Below are positions 1 to 9,348 of a stretch of 64,000 bases of DNA, one piece after another. The stretch is from Xanthomonas sp. F10 (lineage in GTDB: Bacteria; Pseudomonadota; Gammaproteobacteria; Xanthomonadales; Xanthomonadaceae). The notes beneath the pieces were generated by a model. That model saw only the letters and a program-made list of their open reading frames with translations. It was not told the origin of the DNA and made no database searches. Location: assembly GCF_014206815.1 (NCBI RefSeq), contig NZ_JACHNP010000001.1, positions 1,330,456 to 1,394,455 on the forward strand, written 5' to 3'. The first letter of the stretch is position 1. The number at the start of each line of letters is the position of its first letter. Both the position numbers and the translations under genes were made by a program.

Positions 1-1
1 G

Positions 2-1687
2 CTCGACGGGCATATCGACGCCAACGGCAAGGACGAATTCGGCGAGCTGATGCAGGCGCTCAAGCGCATGCAGCAGGACCTGCGCGGGCGCATCGAGCGC
101 GACGCCGCGGTCGCGTCCGAGAACCTGCGCATCCGTACCGCGCTGGACAACTCCTCGATCGGCATGTTCATCGTCGACCTGGACTACAACATCGTCTACG
201 CCAACCCCTCGATGCAGGGCCTCACCGACAAGTACGCCGAGCAGATCCATTCGGTCGCGCCGGCCTTCGATTCCAGCCTGCCGCTGGTCGGCTCGCCGGT
301 GACGGTGCTGGAGTACGGCAACCAGCACGATCCCAAGACCCTGGCGGAGCTGGAGAAGAAGGGCGTGATGGACCGCGAGATGGCCTATGCCGACGCGCGC
401 ATCGCCCAGACCATCACCGCCATCCGCGACCAGCACGGCGCCCATATCGGCTTCGTGTGCGAATCGCGCGACCGCACCCTGGAAGCCCAGGTCGAGCAGG
501 AAGTGGCCAAGATCGTGCGCGCGGCCGCCGCCGGCGACCTCAGCGGGCGCGTCGGCCTCGACGGCAAGCACGGCTTCTTCCTGCAGCTGGCACAGCAGCT
601 CAACGGCCTGCTGCAGGCCAACGGCGACAGCATCGGCGAAGTGTCCAAGTTGCTGACCGCGCTGTCGCAGGGCGACCTCACCGCGCGCATGCACGGCGAG
701 TTCCAGGGCGTGTTCGCGACCATGCGCGACGACGCCAACGCCACCGCCGAGCAACTGGCGGCCATCGTCGGCCGTATCCAGCAGGCGGCGAACGCGATCA
801 ACGCCGCGGCCGGCGAGATCGCCGCCGGCAACGACGACCTGTCGCGCCGCACCGAACAGCAGGCCGCCAACCTGGAAGAAACCGCAGCCTCGATGGAGGA
901 ACTGACCTCCACCGTGAAGCAGAACGCCGAACATGCGCGCCAGGCCAACCAGCTCGCCGCCGGCGCCGCTTCGGTCGCCTCGCAGGGCGGCGATGTGGTC
1001 GGCCGCGTGGTCGAGACCATGACCGGCATCGAGGCCTCCTCGAAGAAGATCGGCGACATCATCAGCGTCATCGACGGCATTGCGTTCCAGACCAACATCC
1101 TGGCGCTCAACGCCGCCGTCGAAGCGGCGCGCGCCGGCGAACAGGGCCGCGGCTTCGCGGTCGTGGCCAGCGAAGTGCGCACCCTGGCGCAGCGCTCGGC
1201 CAACGCCGCCAAGGAGATCAAGGGCCTGATCGACGCCTCGGTGGGCCAGGTGGCCAACGGCTCGACCCTGGTCCGCCAGGCCGGCCAGACCATGACCGAG
1301 ATCGTGGCCTCGGTGCAGCGCGTCACCGACATCATGGGCGAGATCGCCGCCGCCTCGCAGGAGCAGTCGGCCGGCATCGAGCAGGTCAACCAGACCGTCA
1401 CCCAGATGGACGAGACCACCCAGCAGAACGCCGCACTGGTGGAAGAAGCCACCGCCGCCGCCCGCTCGATGGAAGAGCAGGCCGGCCAGCTGATCGAGTC
1501 CGTGTCGATCTTCCGCGTCGAGCAGTCGGCCCAGTCCGCGGTGGTGCATGCACCGCAGGCCGTGGCCGCGCCGAAGCCGGCACCGGTGGCGAAGAAGCCG
1601 ACGGCCGTCGCCTCCGCCAAGCCGGCGGCGGTGCGCGCCCGCAAGGTCGAACCCGCGCTGGCCGATTCCGACTGGCAGGAGTTCTGA
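2..1687 (+). CDS. Methyl-accepting chemotaxis protein with PAS domain (5' end outside window)
   Basis: Membrane chemoreceptor fragment of 561 codons whose reading frame is open back to base 2, so the true start and any membrane segments lie upstream. The first visible codons look like the end of a HAMP helix. A PAS sensor follows ([17 protein letters not shown] region), then HAMP-like linkers with the repeated GDL(T/S)xR motif, then a complete cytoplasmic signalling hairpin with [20 protein letters not shown] and [10 protein letters not shown]. The tail is a long Ala/Pro/Lys linker ending in DWQEF, which fits the xWxxF pentapeptide that tethers CheR in enteric receptors. The family passes stimulus to CheA/CheW, neither of which is in this window. 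A terminator follows the stop codon. The ligand cannot be predicted. Confidence 0.93.
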   Translation, partial: LDGHIDANGKDEFGELMQALKRMQQDLRGRIERDAAVASENLRIRTALDNSSIGMFIVDLDYNIVYANPSMQGLTDKYAEQIHSVAPAFDSSLPLVGSPVTVLEYGNQHDPKTLAELEKKGVMDREMAYADARIAQTITAIRDQHGAHIGFVCESRDRTLEAQVEQEVAKIVRAAAAGDLSGRVGLDGKHGFFLQLAQQLNGLLQANGDSIGEVSKLLTALSQGDLTARMHGEFQGVFATMRDDANATAEQLAAIVGRIQQAANAINAAAGEIAAGNDDLSRRTEQQAANLEETAASMEELTSTVKQNAEHARQANQLAAGAASVASQGGDVVGRVVETMTGIEASSKKIGDIISVIDGIAFQTNILALNAAVEAARAGEQGRGFAVVASEVRTLAQRSANAAKEIKGLIDASVGQVANGSTLVRQAGQTMTEIVASVQRVTDIMGEIAAASQEQSAGIEQVNQTVTQMDETTQQNAALVEEATAAARSMEEQAGQLIESVSIFRVEQSAQSAVVHAPQAVAAPKPAPVAKKPTAVASAKPAAVRARKVEPALADSDWQEF

Positions 1688-1716
1688 GCCCGGCCCGGCC
1701 TGTCGCTACACCCTCT

Positions 1717-1744
1717 CCCCGGCCTTCGCGCCGGGGATTTTTTT
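1717..1744 (+). terminator. Rho-independent terminator after the first receptor gene
   Basis: A 7-bp perfect GC stem (CCCCGGC/GCCGGGG, 1717-1736) with a six-base loop is followed by A and a run of seven T. It lies 30 bases after the receptor stop, so the next receptor needs its own promoter. Confidence 0.85.
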
Positions 1745-1794
1745 GATGGCGACGCCGGCGCGCGGATTGTCTACGAATCGGTCGCGCCGCGCGC

Positions 1795-1822
1795 TCAATT
1801 TCATCGTTGCCGGGGCCGTTAA
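1795..1822 (+). promoter_or_regulatory. Candidate FliA (sigma-28) promoter of the second receptor
   Basis: TCAA (1795-1798) followed 16 bases later by GCCGTTAA (1815-1822) resembles the pseudomonad flagellar sigma-28 pattern TCAAG-N-GCCGATA, with one mismatch in the -10 box and a spacer one base longer than usual. It lies 30 bases before the ATG and after the terminator. The first eight bases (TCAATTTC) are identical to those of the candidate cheR promoter. Motif match only. Confidence 0.5.
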
Positions 1823-1852
1823 ATCCCTGGGAACCTTCCAAGGAACTGGTCG

Positions 1853-4078
1853 ATGTCGTCTCGCTCGTTGCTCACCCGCCTCTCGGATCTGCCGCTGCGC
1901 CGCAAGTTCCTGTGGCAGACCGTCTTGCTGGGCGCCGGTATCGTCCTGCTGGCGGTGATCGCCGCGCGGATGCAGTACCTGGACATCCGCAACACGCGCG
2001 AGCAGGCGCTGAAGAGCCAGATCGAGCTGGCGCTGGGCGTGGTCCGTGCCTATGCGGCGGAAGTGGACAAGGGCAGCATGCCGCTGGACGAGGCGCAGCG
2101 CACCGCCCTGCGCACCCTGGAGTCGATGCGCGCCCGCGACGGCGTGGATTACTTCTACGTGCACGACATGCATCCGACCATGCTGATGCACCCCACCCGC
2201 AAGGACCTGATCGGCAAGGACATCGGCCAGGTGCTCAGCGCCGACGGCAAGCCGATCTTCCGCGATTTCGTGAAGGCGGCCGAGGCCGGCGGCGGCTATG
2301 TCGACTACCTGTGGCCCAAGCCCGGCAACACCACGCCGGTGGAGAAGGTCTCCTACAACGCCCCTTTCGCGCCCTGGCATTGGGTCATCGGCACCGGCGT
2401 CTACATGGACGATGTGCAGGCGCAGGCGCTGATCTTCACCGGGGTCATGACCCTGGCGGGCGGCATCCTGGTGCTGCTCACCTTCGGCATCAACTGGCTG
2501 ATCGGCAGTTCCGTGCTGCGTCCGGTGTCGCGCAGCCTGGACGCGATCCGCGCCGTGTCGCGCGGGGATCTCAACGTGCGCATCGACAACCCCGGCCGCG
2601 ACGAGGCCGGCGAGATGCTGCGCGCCACCGGCGAGATGATCCGGATGCTGGAGCGCTTCTCCAGCGAGACCGCGCAGATGGCGGTGCTGCACGCCGACAA
2701 GGACATGTCCCACCGCATGCCGGAGGATTTCCCCGGCGTGTACGGCGAACTGGCCACCAGCATCAACCGCATGATGTTCGAGCACCTGGATGCCATCGTC
2801 GATGCCATCGCCGTGCTCAACGAATACGCCAACGGCGACCTGCATCGCGACGCGCGCCGCCTGCCCGGCAGCCGCGCGGTGCTGCACGAATCGATGGACG
2901 CGGCCAAGGCCAGCCTGCTGGCGATCAATACCGAGATCAAGCGCCTGGCCGCCGCCGCCGCCGCCGGCGACTTCAGCGTGCGCGGCGACGCCGAGCGCTT
3001 CCAGCACGACTTCCGGCTGATGGTGCAGGACCTCAATGCGATGATGGAGGTCAGCGACCGCAACCTGGGCAAGCTGTCGACGCTGCTGCAGGCCATCGCC
3101 GCCGGCGACCTGAGCGCGCGCATGCACGGCGACTTCCACGGCGTGTTCGCGCGGATGCGCGAGGACGCCAATACCACCGCCGACCAGCTCGCCGACATCG
3201 TCGGCCGCATCCAGACCGCGGCACGCAGCATCCACGGTGCCACCACCGAACTGGCCGCCGGCAACGAGGACCTGTCGCGCCGCACCGAACAGCAGGCGGC
3301 CAACCTGGAAGAGACCGCCGCCTCGATGGAGGAACTGACCTCCACCGTGAAGCAGAACGCCGAGCACGCGCGCCAGGCCAACCAGTTGGCCGCCGGCGCC
3401 GCCTCGGTGGCCTCGCAGGGCGGCGACGTGGTCGGCCGGGTGGTCGAGACCATGAGCGGCATCGAGGCCTCCTCGAAGAAGATCGCCGACATCATCAGCG
3501 TCATCGATGGCATCGCCTTCCAGACCAACATCCTGGCCTTGAACGCGGCGGTGGAAGCCGCCCGCGCCGGCGAACAGGGCCGTGGCTTCGCGGTGGTCGC
3601 CACCGAAGTGCGGACCCTGGCGCAGCGCTCGGCCAACGCCGCCAAGGAGATCAAGACGCTGATCGACGACTCGGTCGGCCGCGTCAGCGAAGGCTCGGTC
3701 CTGGTCGACCAGGCCGGCCGCACCATGCAGGAGATCGTGGCCTCGGTGCAGCGGGTGACCGGCATCATCGGCGAGATCGCCGCGGCCTCGCAGGAGCAGT
3801 CGATGGGCATCGAGCAGGTCAGCCGCACCGTGGCGCAGATGGACCAGGCGATCCAGCAGAACGTCGCCGTGGTCGAGGAGGCCAGCGCCTCGGCGCGGGC
3901 ACTGGAAGACCAGGGCCGCCGGCTCGGCGAGGCCGCGGCGGTGTTCCGGCTGGACGCGGTGTCGGCCCAAGCGGACAGCGCTGCGGCGCGCACGCCTGCC
4001 GCAGCGGCGCGGAGCGCGGCGCGGCCGGCGCCGCTGCGGCTGGTACGCGCGCCGGCCCCCGCCATCGAGACCGATTGA
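1853..4078 (+). CDS. Methyl-accepting chemotaxis protein, Cache sensor
   Basis: Chemoreceptor of 741 residues in the inner membrane. TM1 is at about residues 18-40. A periplasmic single-Cache-like domain follows (about 42-195, with [16 protein letters not shown] and [13 protein letters not shown]), then TM2 (about 197-222), a HAMP domain, further HAMP-like segments and the conserved signalling hairpin ([20 protein letters not shown]). Cache domains of this type often bind small organic acids, but the ligand here is unknown. Unlike its two neighbours the protein ends in APAIETD and has no aromatic CheR-binding pentapeptide, so it probably relies on neighbouring receptors for methylation. The start is supported by AAGGAAC 7 bases upstream. 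Its signalling-domain DNA is almost identical to that of the flanking receptor genes. Confidence 0.95.
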   Translation: MSSRSLLTRLSDLPLRRKFLWQTVLLGAGIVLLAVIAARMQYLDIRNTREQALKSQIELALGVVRAYAAEVDKGSMPLDEAQRTALRTLESMRARDGVDYFYVHDMHPTMLMHPTRKDLIGKDIGQVLSADGKPIFRDFVKAAEAGGGYVDYLWPKPGNTTPVEKVSYNAPFAPWHWVIGTGVYMDDVQAQALIFTGVMTLAGGILVLLTFGINWLIGSSVLRPVSRSLDAIRAVSRGDLNVRIDNPGRDEAGEMLRATGEMIRMLERFSSETAQMAVLHADKDMSHRMPEDFPGVYGELATSINRMMFEHLDAIVDAIAVLNEYANGDLHRDARRLPGSRAVLHESMDAAKASLLAINTEIKRLAAAAAAGDFSVRGDAERFQHDFRLMVQDLNAMMEVSDRNLGKLSTLLQAIAAGDLSARMHGDFHGVFARMREDANTTADQLADIVGRIQTAARSIHGATTELAAGNEDLSRRTEQQAANLEETAASMEELTSTVKQNAEHARQANQLAAGAASVASQGGDVVGRVVETMSGIEASSKKIADIISVIDGIAFQTNILALNAAVEAARAGEQGRGFAVVATEVRTLAQRSANAAKEIKTLIDDSVGRVSEGSVLVDQAGRTMQEIVASVQRVTGIIGEIAAASQEQSMGIEQVSRTVAQMDQAIQQNVAVVEEASASARALEDQGRRLGEAAAVFRLDAVSAQADSAAARTPAAAARSAARPAPLRLVRAPAPAIETD

Positions 4079-4141
4079 GCGGCCGTACCGGTGCGATAGG
4101 AACAATCAGGCATCGCGCCGCAACTTGCGCCACGTCACGGT

Positions 4142-4168
4142 TCAAGCAATCGCCGCGCGAGTCGATAT
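4142..4168 (+). promoter_or_regulatory. Weak candidate FliA-type promoter of the third receptor
   Basis: TCAAG begins at 4142 and GTCGATAT is at 4161-4168, with exactly 15 bases between TCAA and the -10 octamer, as in the cheR promoter candidate. Two of eight -10 positions differ from GCCGATAA. It would give a leader of about 310 bases. Weaker than the other two candidates. Confidence 0.35.
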
Positions 4169-4170
4169 CA

Positions 4171-4189
4171 GGATCACGCTTCGTGATCC
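4171..4189. repeat. Perfect inverted repeat in the third receptor's leader
   Basis: GGATCACG-CTT-CGTGATCC is a perfect 8-bp palindrome with a 3-base loop, directly downstream of the candidate promoter and with no T-run. It could be an operator or an RNA hairpin. The rest of the roughly 405-base gap (4079-4483) holds nothing else I can support. Confidence 0.6.
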
Positions 4190-4483
4190 GCGCATGACAC
4201 CGCCGGGTCACGACGCGACCGTTCAGGGAGCACGTGATGCCTTGCCGTCCACATCCACCATCGTCCAGTCTCCTGCCGCCGCGCCGCGTCGACGCGTGCA
4301 CGCAGGTCCTGTCCATGGTTTGGCGCCAGCCATCCAGGCACTGGATCCGCGCGCGCATGGCACGCGACGGCCTCGACCGGCGCCGCGCCTGCGCGCCGCC
4401 CTCGCCTCGCCCCACCTCCGCCAGCTGACGCCGCGGCCGCCCTCTCCCCCGCTTTCCACCCCGTTACCGCACATGGAATGCCC

Positions 4484-6712
4484 ATGAACGTGCTCCCGCA
4501 CCTGAAAATCCGCGACAAGCTGATCTGCGCCTTCGCCCTGACCACCCTGCTGACGCTGGTGCTGGGCGCGTTCACCTATTCCCGCACCAACCTGTCGATC
4601 TCCGAACTCCAGCACATCGAGCGGGACTGGGTGCCGGCGACCCGGGCCCTGTCCGAGGTGCGCGCGCAACTGGGCGAGTTCCGCACCTACGAACTGGCGC
4701 AACTGGCGCGCGCCAACGATCCGAAAGCCCAGGCCGACTATTTCAAGCGCATGCAGAAGGTGCGCAACGAGGTGGCCAAGCACCAGCAGGTCATCGCGGC
4801 GATGATGCGCGACCCCAAGCAGGTGCAGATGTACGCCGGTGTCCAGGAAACGCTGACGGCCTATCTGCAGGCCAATACCGAGATGGGCGCCGCCTTGCGC
4901 GCCGGCGACGTGGCGGCGGCGCAGAGCATCTCCGATAACCGCTCGCGGGCGCTGCGCCGCACCTTGTTCGAGCGCATCGTGGCGTTGACCGAGTACAACG
5001 TCGGCGAACTGAACCGGGAGATGGAGCTCGCCCATCGCCAGATGGCCAATACCAAGACGCTGATCCTGGCACTGCTCGCGCTGGCCGTGCTGTTCGCCGG
5101 CGTCACAGCCTGGCTGATCGCGCGCGGCATGGCCCGCCAGCTGCACGCGGCCAAGCGCCTGTCGCAGGCGGTGGCCCGCGGCGAACTGGAGGGCGCCACC
5201 TATCCGCACGGCAAGGACGAAATCGGCGAACTGATGGACGACATGCTGGTCATGCGCTCGCGCATCCATGCGGTGATCCGCGCGCAGGACGAGATGGCGC
5301 AGCAGCACGCGCGCGGCACCATCAGCTATCGCATGGACGAGACCGCCTTCCCCGGCGAGTACGGGCAGATGGTCAAGGGCACCAACGAGCTGGTCGCCTC
5401 GCACATCGCGGTGAAGATGCGCCTGCTGCAGATCATCCACCGCTATGCCATCGGCGACCTGTCCGAGGACATGGACCGCCTGCCCGGCGAAAAGGCCGTG
5501 CTCACCGAAACCATGGACATGGCCAAGCAGAACCTGACCGCGATGAGCGACCAGATCAAGCAGCTGGCGGAGGCGGCCGCGGCCGGCGCGTTCGGCACGC
5601 GCGGCGATCCGGACCGCTTCCAGTTCGGCTTCCGTGCGATGGTGCAGGACCTCAACGCGATGATGGCGGTCAGCGACCGCAACCTGGGCGAGCTGTCGAC
5701 GCTGCTGCAGTCCATCGCCGCCGGCGACCTCACCGCGCGCATGCACGGCGAGTACCACGGCGTGTTCGGGCGCATGCGCGACGACGCCAATGCCACCGCC
5801 GCGCAACTGGCGGCCATCGTCGGCCGCATCCAGGCCGCCGCCGCCAACATCAATGTCGCCTCGACCGAGATCGCCGCCGGCAACCACGACCTGTCGCGCC
5901 GCACCGAGCAGCAAGCGGCCAGCCTGGAGCGCACCGCCGCGTCGATGGAGGAACTGACCTCCACCGTGAAGCAGAACGCCGAGCATGCGCGCCAGGCCAA
6001 CCAGCTCGCCGCCGGCGCGGCCGCGGTCGCCTCGCAGGGCGGCGAGGTGGTCGGCCAGGTGGTGACCACCATGAACGGCATCGAGGCCTCGTCGAAGAAG
6101 ATCGCCGACATCATCGGCGTGATCGACGGCATTGCCTTCCAGACCAACATCCTGGCGCTGAACGCGGCGGTGGAAGCCGCGCGCGCTGGCGACCAGGGCC
6201 GCGGCTTCGCCGTGGTCGCCAGCGAAGTGCGCACTCTCGCCCAGCGCTCGGCCAGTGCCGCCAAGGAGATCAAGACGCTGATCGACGAGTCGGTCGGCCG
6301 CGTCGCCGAAGGCTCGGCGCTGGTGGACCAGGCCGGCCGCACCATGAGCGAGATCGTGACCTCGGTGCGCCGCGTCACCGACATCATGGGCGAGATCGCC
6401 GCGGCCTCGCAGGAGCAGTCCGCCGGCATCGAACAGGTCAACCAGACCGTGGTGCAGATGGACGAGAGCACCCAGCAGAACGCCGCGCTGGTCGAGGAAG
6501 CCACCGCCGCGGCGCGCTCGATGGAGGACCAGGCCGGGCAGCTCGGCGCGGCCATCGCCGCGTTCAAGCTGGACACCTACCAGGGCGCAGCCGCCAACGC
6601 GCCGCTCGCGCACGCAGGTCCTGCCCCGGCCCGGACCAGGACCCGGCCGGCGCCACGCCCGCGCCCCGTCGCCGCAGTCGCCGCCAGCGAGGCGCAGTGG
6701 CAGGAGTTCTGA
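4484..6712 (+). CDS. Methyl-accepting chemotaxis protein, four-helix-bundle sensor
   Basis: Chemoreceptor of 742 residues. TM1 is at about residues 10-30, a Tar-like four-helix-bundle periplasmic domain covers about 32-185, TM2 lies at about 190-210, and HAMP and repeated HAMP-like segments follow (GDLTAR motif). The signalling hairpin has [20 protein letters not shown]. The C-terminal linker is Arg/Pro-rich and ends QWQEF, matching the xWxxF CheR tether. I chose the ATG at 4484 rather than 4478 because TGGA lies 6 bases upstream of it; the alternative adds two residues. It precedes cheR by 97 bases. The ligand is unknown. Strongly similar in sequence to the two upstream receptors over the last 300 residues. 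Confidence 0.94.
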   Translation: MNVLPHLKIRDKLICAFALTTLLTLVLGAFTYSRTNLSISELQHIERDWVPATRALSEVRAQLGEFRTYELAQLARANDPKAQADYFKRMQKVRNEVAKHQQVIAAMMRDPKQVQMYAGVQETLTAYLQANTEMGAALRAGDVAAAQSISDNRSRALRRTLFERIVALTEYNVGELNREMELAHRQMANTKTLILALLALAVLFAGVTAWLIARGMARQLHAAKRLSQAVARGELEGATYPHGKDEIGELMDDMLVMRSRIHAVIRAQDEMAQQHARGTISYRMDETAFPGEYGQMVKGTNELVASHIAVKMRLLQIIHRYAIGDLSEDMDRLPGEKAVLTETMDMAKQNLTAMSDQIKQLAEAAAAGAFGTRGDPDRFQFGFRAMVQDLNAMMAVSDRNLGELSTLLQSIAAGDLTARMHGEYHGVFGRMRDDANATAAQLAAIVGRIQAAAANINVASTEIAAGNHDLSRRTEQQAASLERTAASMEELTSTVKQNAEHARQANQLAAGAAAVASQGGEVVGQVVTTMNGIEASSKKIADIIGVIDGIAFQTNILALNAAVEAARAGDQGRGFAVVASEVRTLAQRSASAAKEIKTLIDESVGRVAEGSALVDQAGRTMSEIVTSVRRVTDIMGEIAAASQEQSAGIEQVNQTVVQMDESTQQNAALVEEATAAARSMEDQAGQLGAAIAAFKLDTYQGAAANAPLAHAGPAPARTRTRPAPRPRPVAAVAASEAQWQEF

Positions 6713-6754
6713 GCAGCGACGCCACCGCCGGCGGCCATTCCTGACCGCCGGCTG

Positions 6755-6781
6755 TCAATTTCGTCCATTCCCGGCCGATAA
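6755..6781 (+). promoter_or_regulatory. Candidate FliA (sigma-28) promoter of cheRDB
   Basis: TCAA (6755-6758), 15 bases, then a perfect GCCGATAA (6774-6781), 28 bases before the cheR ATG. This is the textbook flagellar sigma-28 -10 octamer at the correct spacing, with the TCAA-type -35 known from pseudomonads. It would place adaptation genes under flagellar late-gene control. Confidence 0.65.
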
Positions 6782-6809
6782 CCCGGTTGACCGACCATCG
6801 CTGTGCACC

Positions 6810-7676
6810 ATGGCCATCCAGACTCCCGCTTCGCCCTCCTCCGGTTCCGACAATCGCGACTTCGACTTCAGCGACCGCGATTTCAAGCGGGTCTGCGACC
6901 TCATCTACCAGAAGGCCGGCATCGCCCTGGCCCCGGCCAAGCGCGACATGGTCTATGGCCGCCTGTCGCGGCGCCTGCGCGTGCTCGGCCTGCGCTCGTT
7001 CCGCGACTACCTGGACTGGCTGGAGCGCGACGGCGGCGACGAATGGGAGGCGTTCACCAACGCGCTGACCACCAACCTGACCTCGTTCTTCCGCGAACCT
7101 CACCATTTCGAGCGGCTGCGCGAGGAACTGCAGAAGCATTCCGGGGCGGCGCCGCTGAAGATCTGGTCCTGCGCCTCGTCCACCGGCGAGGAACCCTACT
7201 CGCTGGCGATCACCGCCTGCGAGGCGTTCGGCACGATGACCCCGCCGGTGCGGATCCTGGCCACCGACGTCGACACCCAGGTGCTGGCCACCGCCTCGCG
7301 CGGCGTGTACGCGCTGGAGCGCGTCGCCAGCCTGGACCCGGCGCTGAAGCGTAAGTACTTCCAGCGCGGCAGCGGCGCCAACGAGGGCCAGTGCCGGGTG
7401 CTGCCGGCACTGCGCGACCTGCTCGAGTTCCGCCAGCTCAACCTGCTGGAGCCGCGCTACGACGTCGCCGGGCCCTACCTGGCGCTGTTCTGCCGCAACG
7501 TGATGATCTATTTCGACAAGCCCACCCAGCGCGGCATCCTGTCGCGGCTGATCCCGCACCTGGACGACGACGGCATGCTCTACACCGGCCATTCGGAAAA
7601 CTATCTGCATGCCGCCGACCTGATCCAGCCCTGCGGCCGCACGCTGTACCGCCGGGCGCAAAAGGATCGCGCATGA
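6810..7676 (+). CDS. cheR: CheR, chemoreceptor glutamate methyltransferase
   Basis: Cytoplasmic enzyme of 288 residues that uses S-adenosylmethionine to methylate glutamates on chemoreceptors, the forward arm of adaptation. The N-terminal helical CheR domain (about 20-80) carries the basic YGRLSRRLR segment. NLTSFFRE precedes the SAM-binding Rossmann domain with [16 protein letters not shown]. The late CRNVMIYFD motif is intact. The length is normal for the family. Its stop overlaps the cheD start (ATGA), so cheR-cheD-cheB is one translationally coupled unit behind a FliA-like promoter. Two of the three receptors upstream end in the pentapeptide that recruits such enzymes. Confidence 0.97.
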   Translation: MAIQTPASPSSGSDNRDFDFSDRDFKRVCDLIYQKAGIALAPAKRDMVYGRLSRRLRVLGLRSFRDYLDWLERDGGDEWEAFTNALTTNLTSFFREPHHFERLREELQKHSGAAPLKIWSCASSTGEEPYSLAITACEAFGTMTPPVRILATDVDTQVLATASRGVYALERVASLDPALKRKYFQRGSGANEGQCRVLPALRDLLEFRQLNLLEPRYDVAGPYLALFCRNVMIYFDKPTQRGILSRLIPHLDDDGMLYTGHSENYLHAADLIQPCGRTLYRRAQKDRA

Positions 7677-8275
7677 GCCCCGCCGCCATGGCTGTAGACC
7701 AGGTGATGCGCTATCACGATACGCGCTTCCAGACGACGGCCGCCAAGCTGCTGCCCACCCAATACCTGGTGGTGGACGACGACACCGCGCTGACCACCAT
7801 CCTGGGTTCGTGCGTGGCCGCCTGCATCCGCGACCCGCTGCTGAAGATCGGCGGCATGAACCACTTCATGCTGCCAGATGGCCAGAGCGGCGACGGCGCG
7901 CCGGCGCGCTACGGCAGCTATGCGATGGAAGTGCTGATCAACGACCTGCTCAAGCGCGGCGCCGCCCGCAACCGCCTGGAAGCCAAGGTGTTCGGCGGCG
8001 GCAATGTGCTCAAGGGCTTCACCAACAACCCGGTGGGCACGCGCAACGCCGACTTCGTCCTGAACTATCTCAAGGCCGAGCAGATCCCGGTGGTGGCCGA
8101 GGATCTGCGCGGCATCCATCCGCGCAAGATCTGGTTCTTCCCCGGCACCGGCCGCGTGGTCGTGCAGCGCCTGCCGCACGCGCACGAGGAGGCCGAGATC
8201 GCCGCGGCCGAGTCGGCGGTGCGCGCCCGTCTGGCCAAAGCCCCTGTCACCGGCGCCGTGGAGTTGTTCGAATGA
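7673..8275 (+). CDS. cheD: CheD, receptor glutamine deamidase
   Basis: Protein of 200 residues. CheD deamidates specific glutamines in chemoreceptors to methylatable glutamates and in some bacteria works with CheC. The catalytic pieces are visible: Cys47 in [10 protein letters not shown] and His64 in GGMNHFMLP, followed by the conserved KVFGGGNV. I chose the ATG at 7673 because it overlaps the cheR stop and starts just before the conserved domain; the open frame runs further upstream inside cheR but has no other support. It overlaps cheB by ATGA. No cheC is visible in the window. Confidence 0.95.
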   Translation: MSPAAMAVDQVMRYHDTRFQTTAAKLLPTQYLVVDDDTALTTILGSCVAACIRDPLLKIGGMNHFMLPDGQSGDGAPARYGSYAMEVLINDLLKRGAARNRLEAKVFGGGNVLKGFTNNPVGTRNADFVLNYLKAEQIPVVAEDLRGIHPRKIWFFPGTGRVVVQRLPHAHEEAEIAAAESAVRARLAKAPVTGAVELFE

Positions 8276-9345
8276 GCCTGGAAGCCCCTTGCCGTGTCCT
8301 GATCGTCGACGACTCCGCGGTCGTGCGGCAGATCCTCACCGAGATCCTGTCCGGCGCGCCCGGCGTGGAGGTGGTCGGCTCGGCCGCCGACCCGCTGCTG
8401 GCGCGCGAGAAGATCAAGCGCCTGAATCCGGACGTCATCACCCTGGACGTGGAAATGCCGCGCATGGACGGCCTGGCGTTCCTGGAAAACCTGATGCGAC
8501 TGCGGCCCACGCCGGTGGTGATGATCTCCTCGCTCACCGAGCGCGGCGCCGACACCACCCTGCAGGCGCTGTCGCTGGGCGCGGTCGACTTCGTCTCCAA
8601 GCCCAAGCTCGACGTGGCCCGCGGGCTGGAGGAATACGCCGAAGAGATCATCGCCAAGGTCAAGAACGCGGCCAAGGCCAAGGTCCGCGCCCTGGACCGG
8701 CCGGCCACGCCGAAGCCGGCCGGCGCCACCGCCACGCCCGCCGCGGTGTCGTCGCTGAAGTTCCGCACCACCGACCGGCTGATCGCGATCGGCGCCTCCG
8801 CCGGCGGCACCGAGGCGCTGCGCGTGGTCCTGGAAGGCATGCCGGCCGACGCCCCGGCGGTGGTGATGACCCAGCACCTGCCGGCCGGCTTCAGCACCGC
8901 CTTCGCCGAGCGCCTCAACCGGCACTCGGCGATGGCCGTGCGCGAGGCCACCGAAGGCGAAGCGATCCTGCCCGGCCATGCCTACCTGCCGCCCGGCGGC
9001 AAGCACCTGCAGGTGATCCGCGACGGCGCCCGCTGGCGCTGCAAGATCGACGACGGCCCGCCGGTCAACCGGCACAAGCCAGCGGTCGACGTGCTGTTCC
9101 AGTCGGTGGCGCGCAACGCCGGTGCCAACGCCATCGGCGCGATCCTCACCGGCATGGGCGACGACGGCGCACGCGGCCTGCTGGAAATGTTGCAGGCCGG
9201 CGCCAGCACCCTGGTCCAGGACGAGGCCACCAGCGTGGTCTGGGGCATGCCCGGCACCGCCTTCCGCCTGGGCGCGGCGCAGGAAGTGCTGCCGCTGGAC
9301 AAGATCGCCGAGCGCCTGATCGCGCTGTCCGCGCAGGCCCGCTGA
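8272..9345 (+). CDS. cheB: CheB, receptor methylesterase/response regulator
   Basis: Protein of 357 residues that removes methyl groups from chemoreceptors when phosphorylated by CheA. The receiver domain (about 1-125) has the acidic pair Asp13/Asp14 and phospho-acceptor Asp59 in [11 protein letters not shown]. An Ala/Pro linker leads to the esterase domain with triad Ser176 (IGASAGG), His202 (TQHLP) and Asp298 (GMGDDG). The three are spaced exactly as in the Salmonella enzyme (S164, H190, D286) with a uniform +12 shift. The start overlaps the cheD stop. A c-di-GMP-type gene follows after three bases. Confidence 0.97.
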   Translation: MSLEAPCRVLIVDDSAVVRQILTEILSGAPGVEVVGSAADPLLAREKIKRLNPDVITLDVEMPRMDGLAFLENLMRLRPTPVVMISSLTERGADTTLQALSLGAVDFVSKPKLDVARGLEEYAEEIIAKVKNAAKAKVRALDRPATPKPAGATATPAAVSSLKFRTTDRLIAIGASAGGTEALRVVLEGMPADAPAVVMTQHLPAGFSTAFAERLNRHSAMAVREATEGEAILPGHAYLPPGGKHLQVIRDGARWRCKIDDGPPVNRHKPAVDVLFQSVARNAGANAIGAILTGMGDDGARGLLEMLQAGASTLVQDEATSVVWGMPGTAFRLGAAQEVLPLDKIAERLIALSAQAR

Positions 9346-9348
9346 CGC

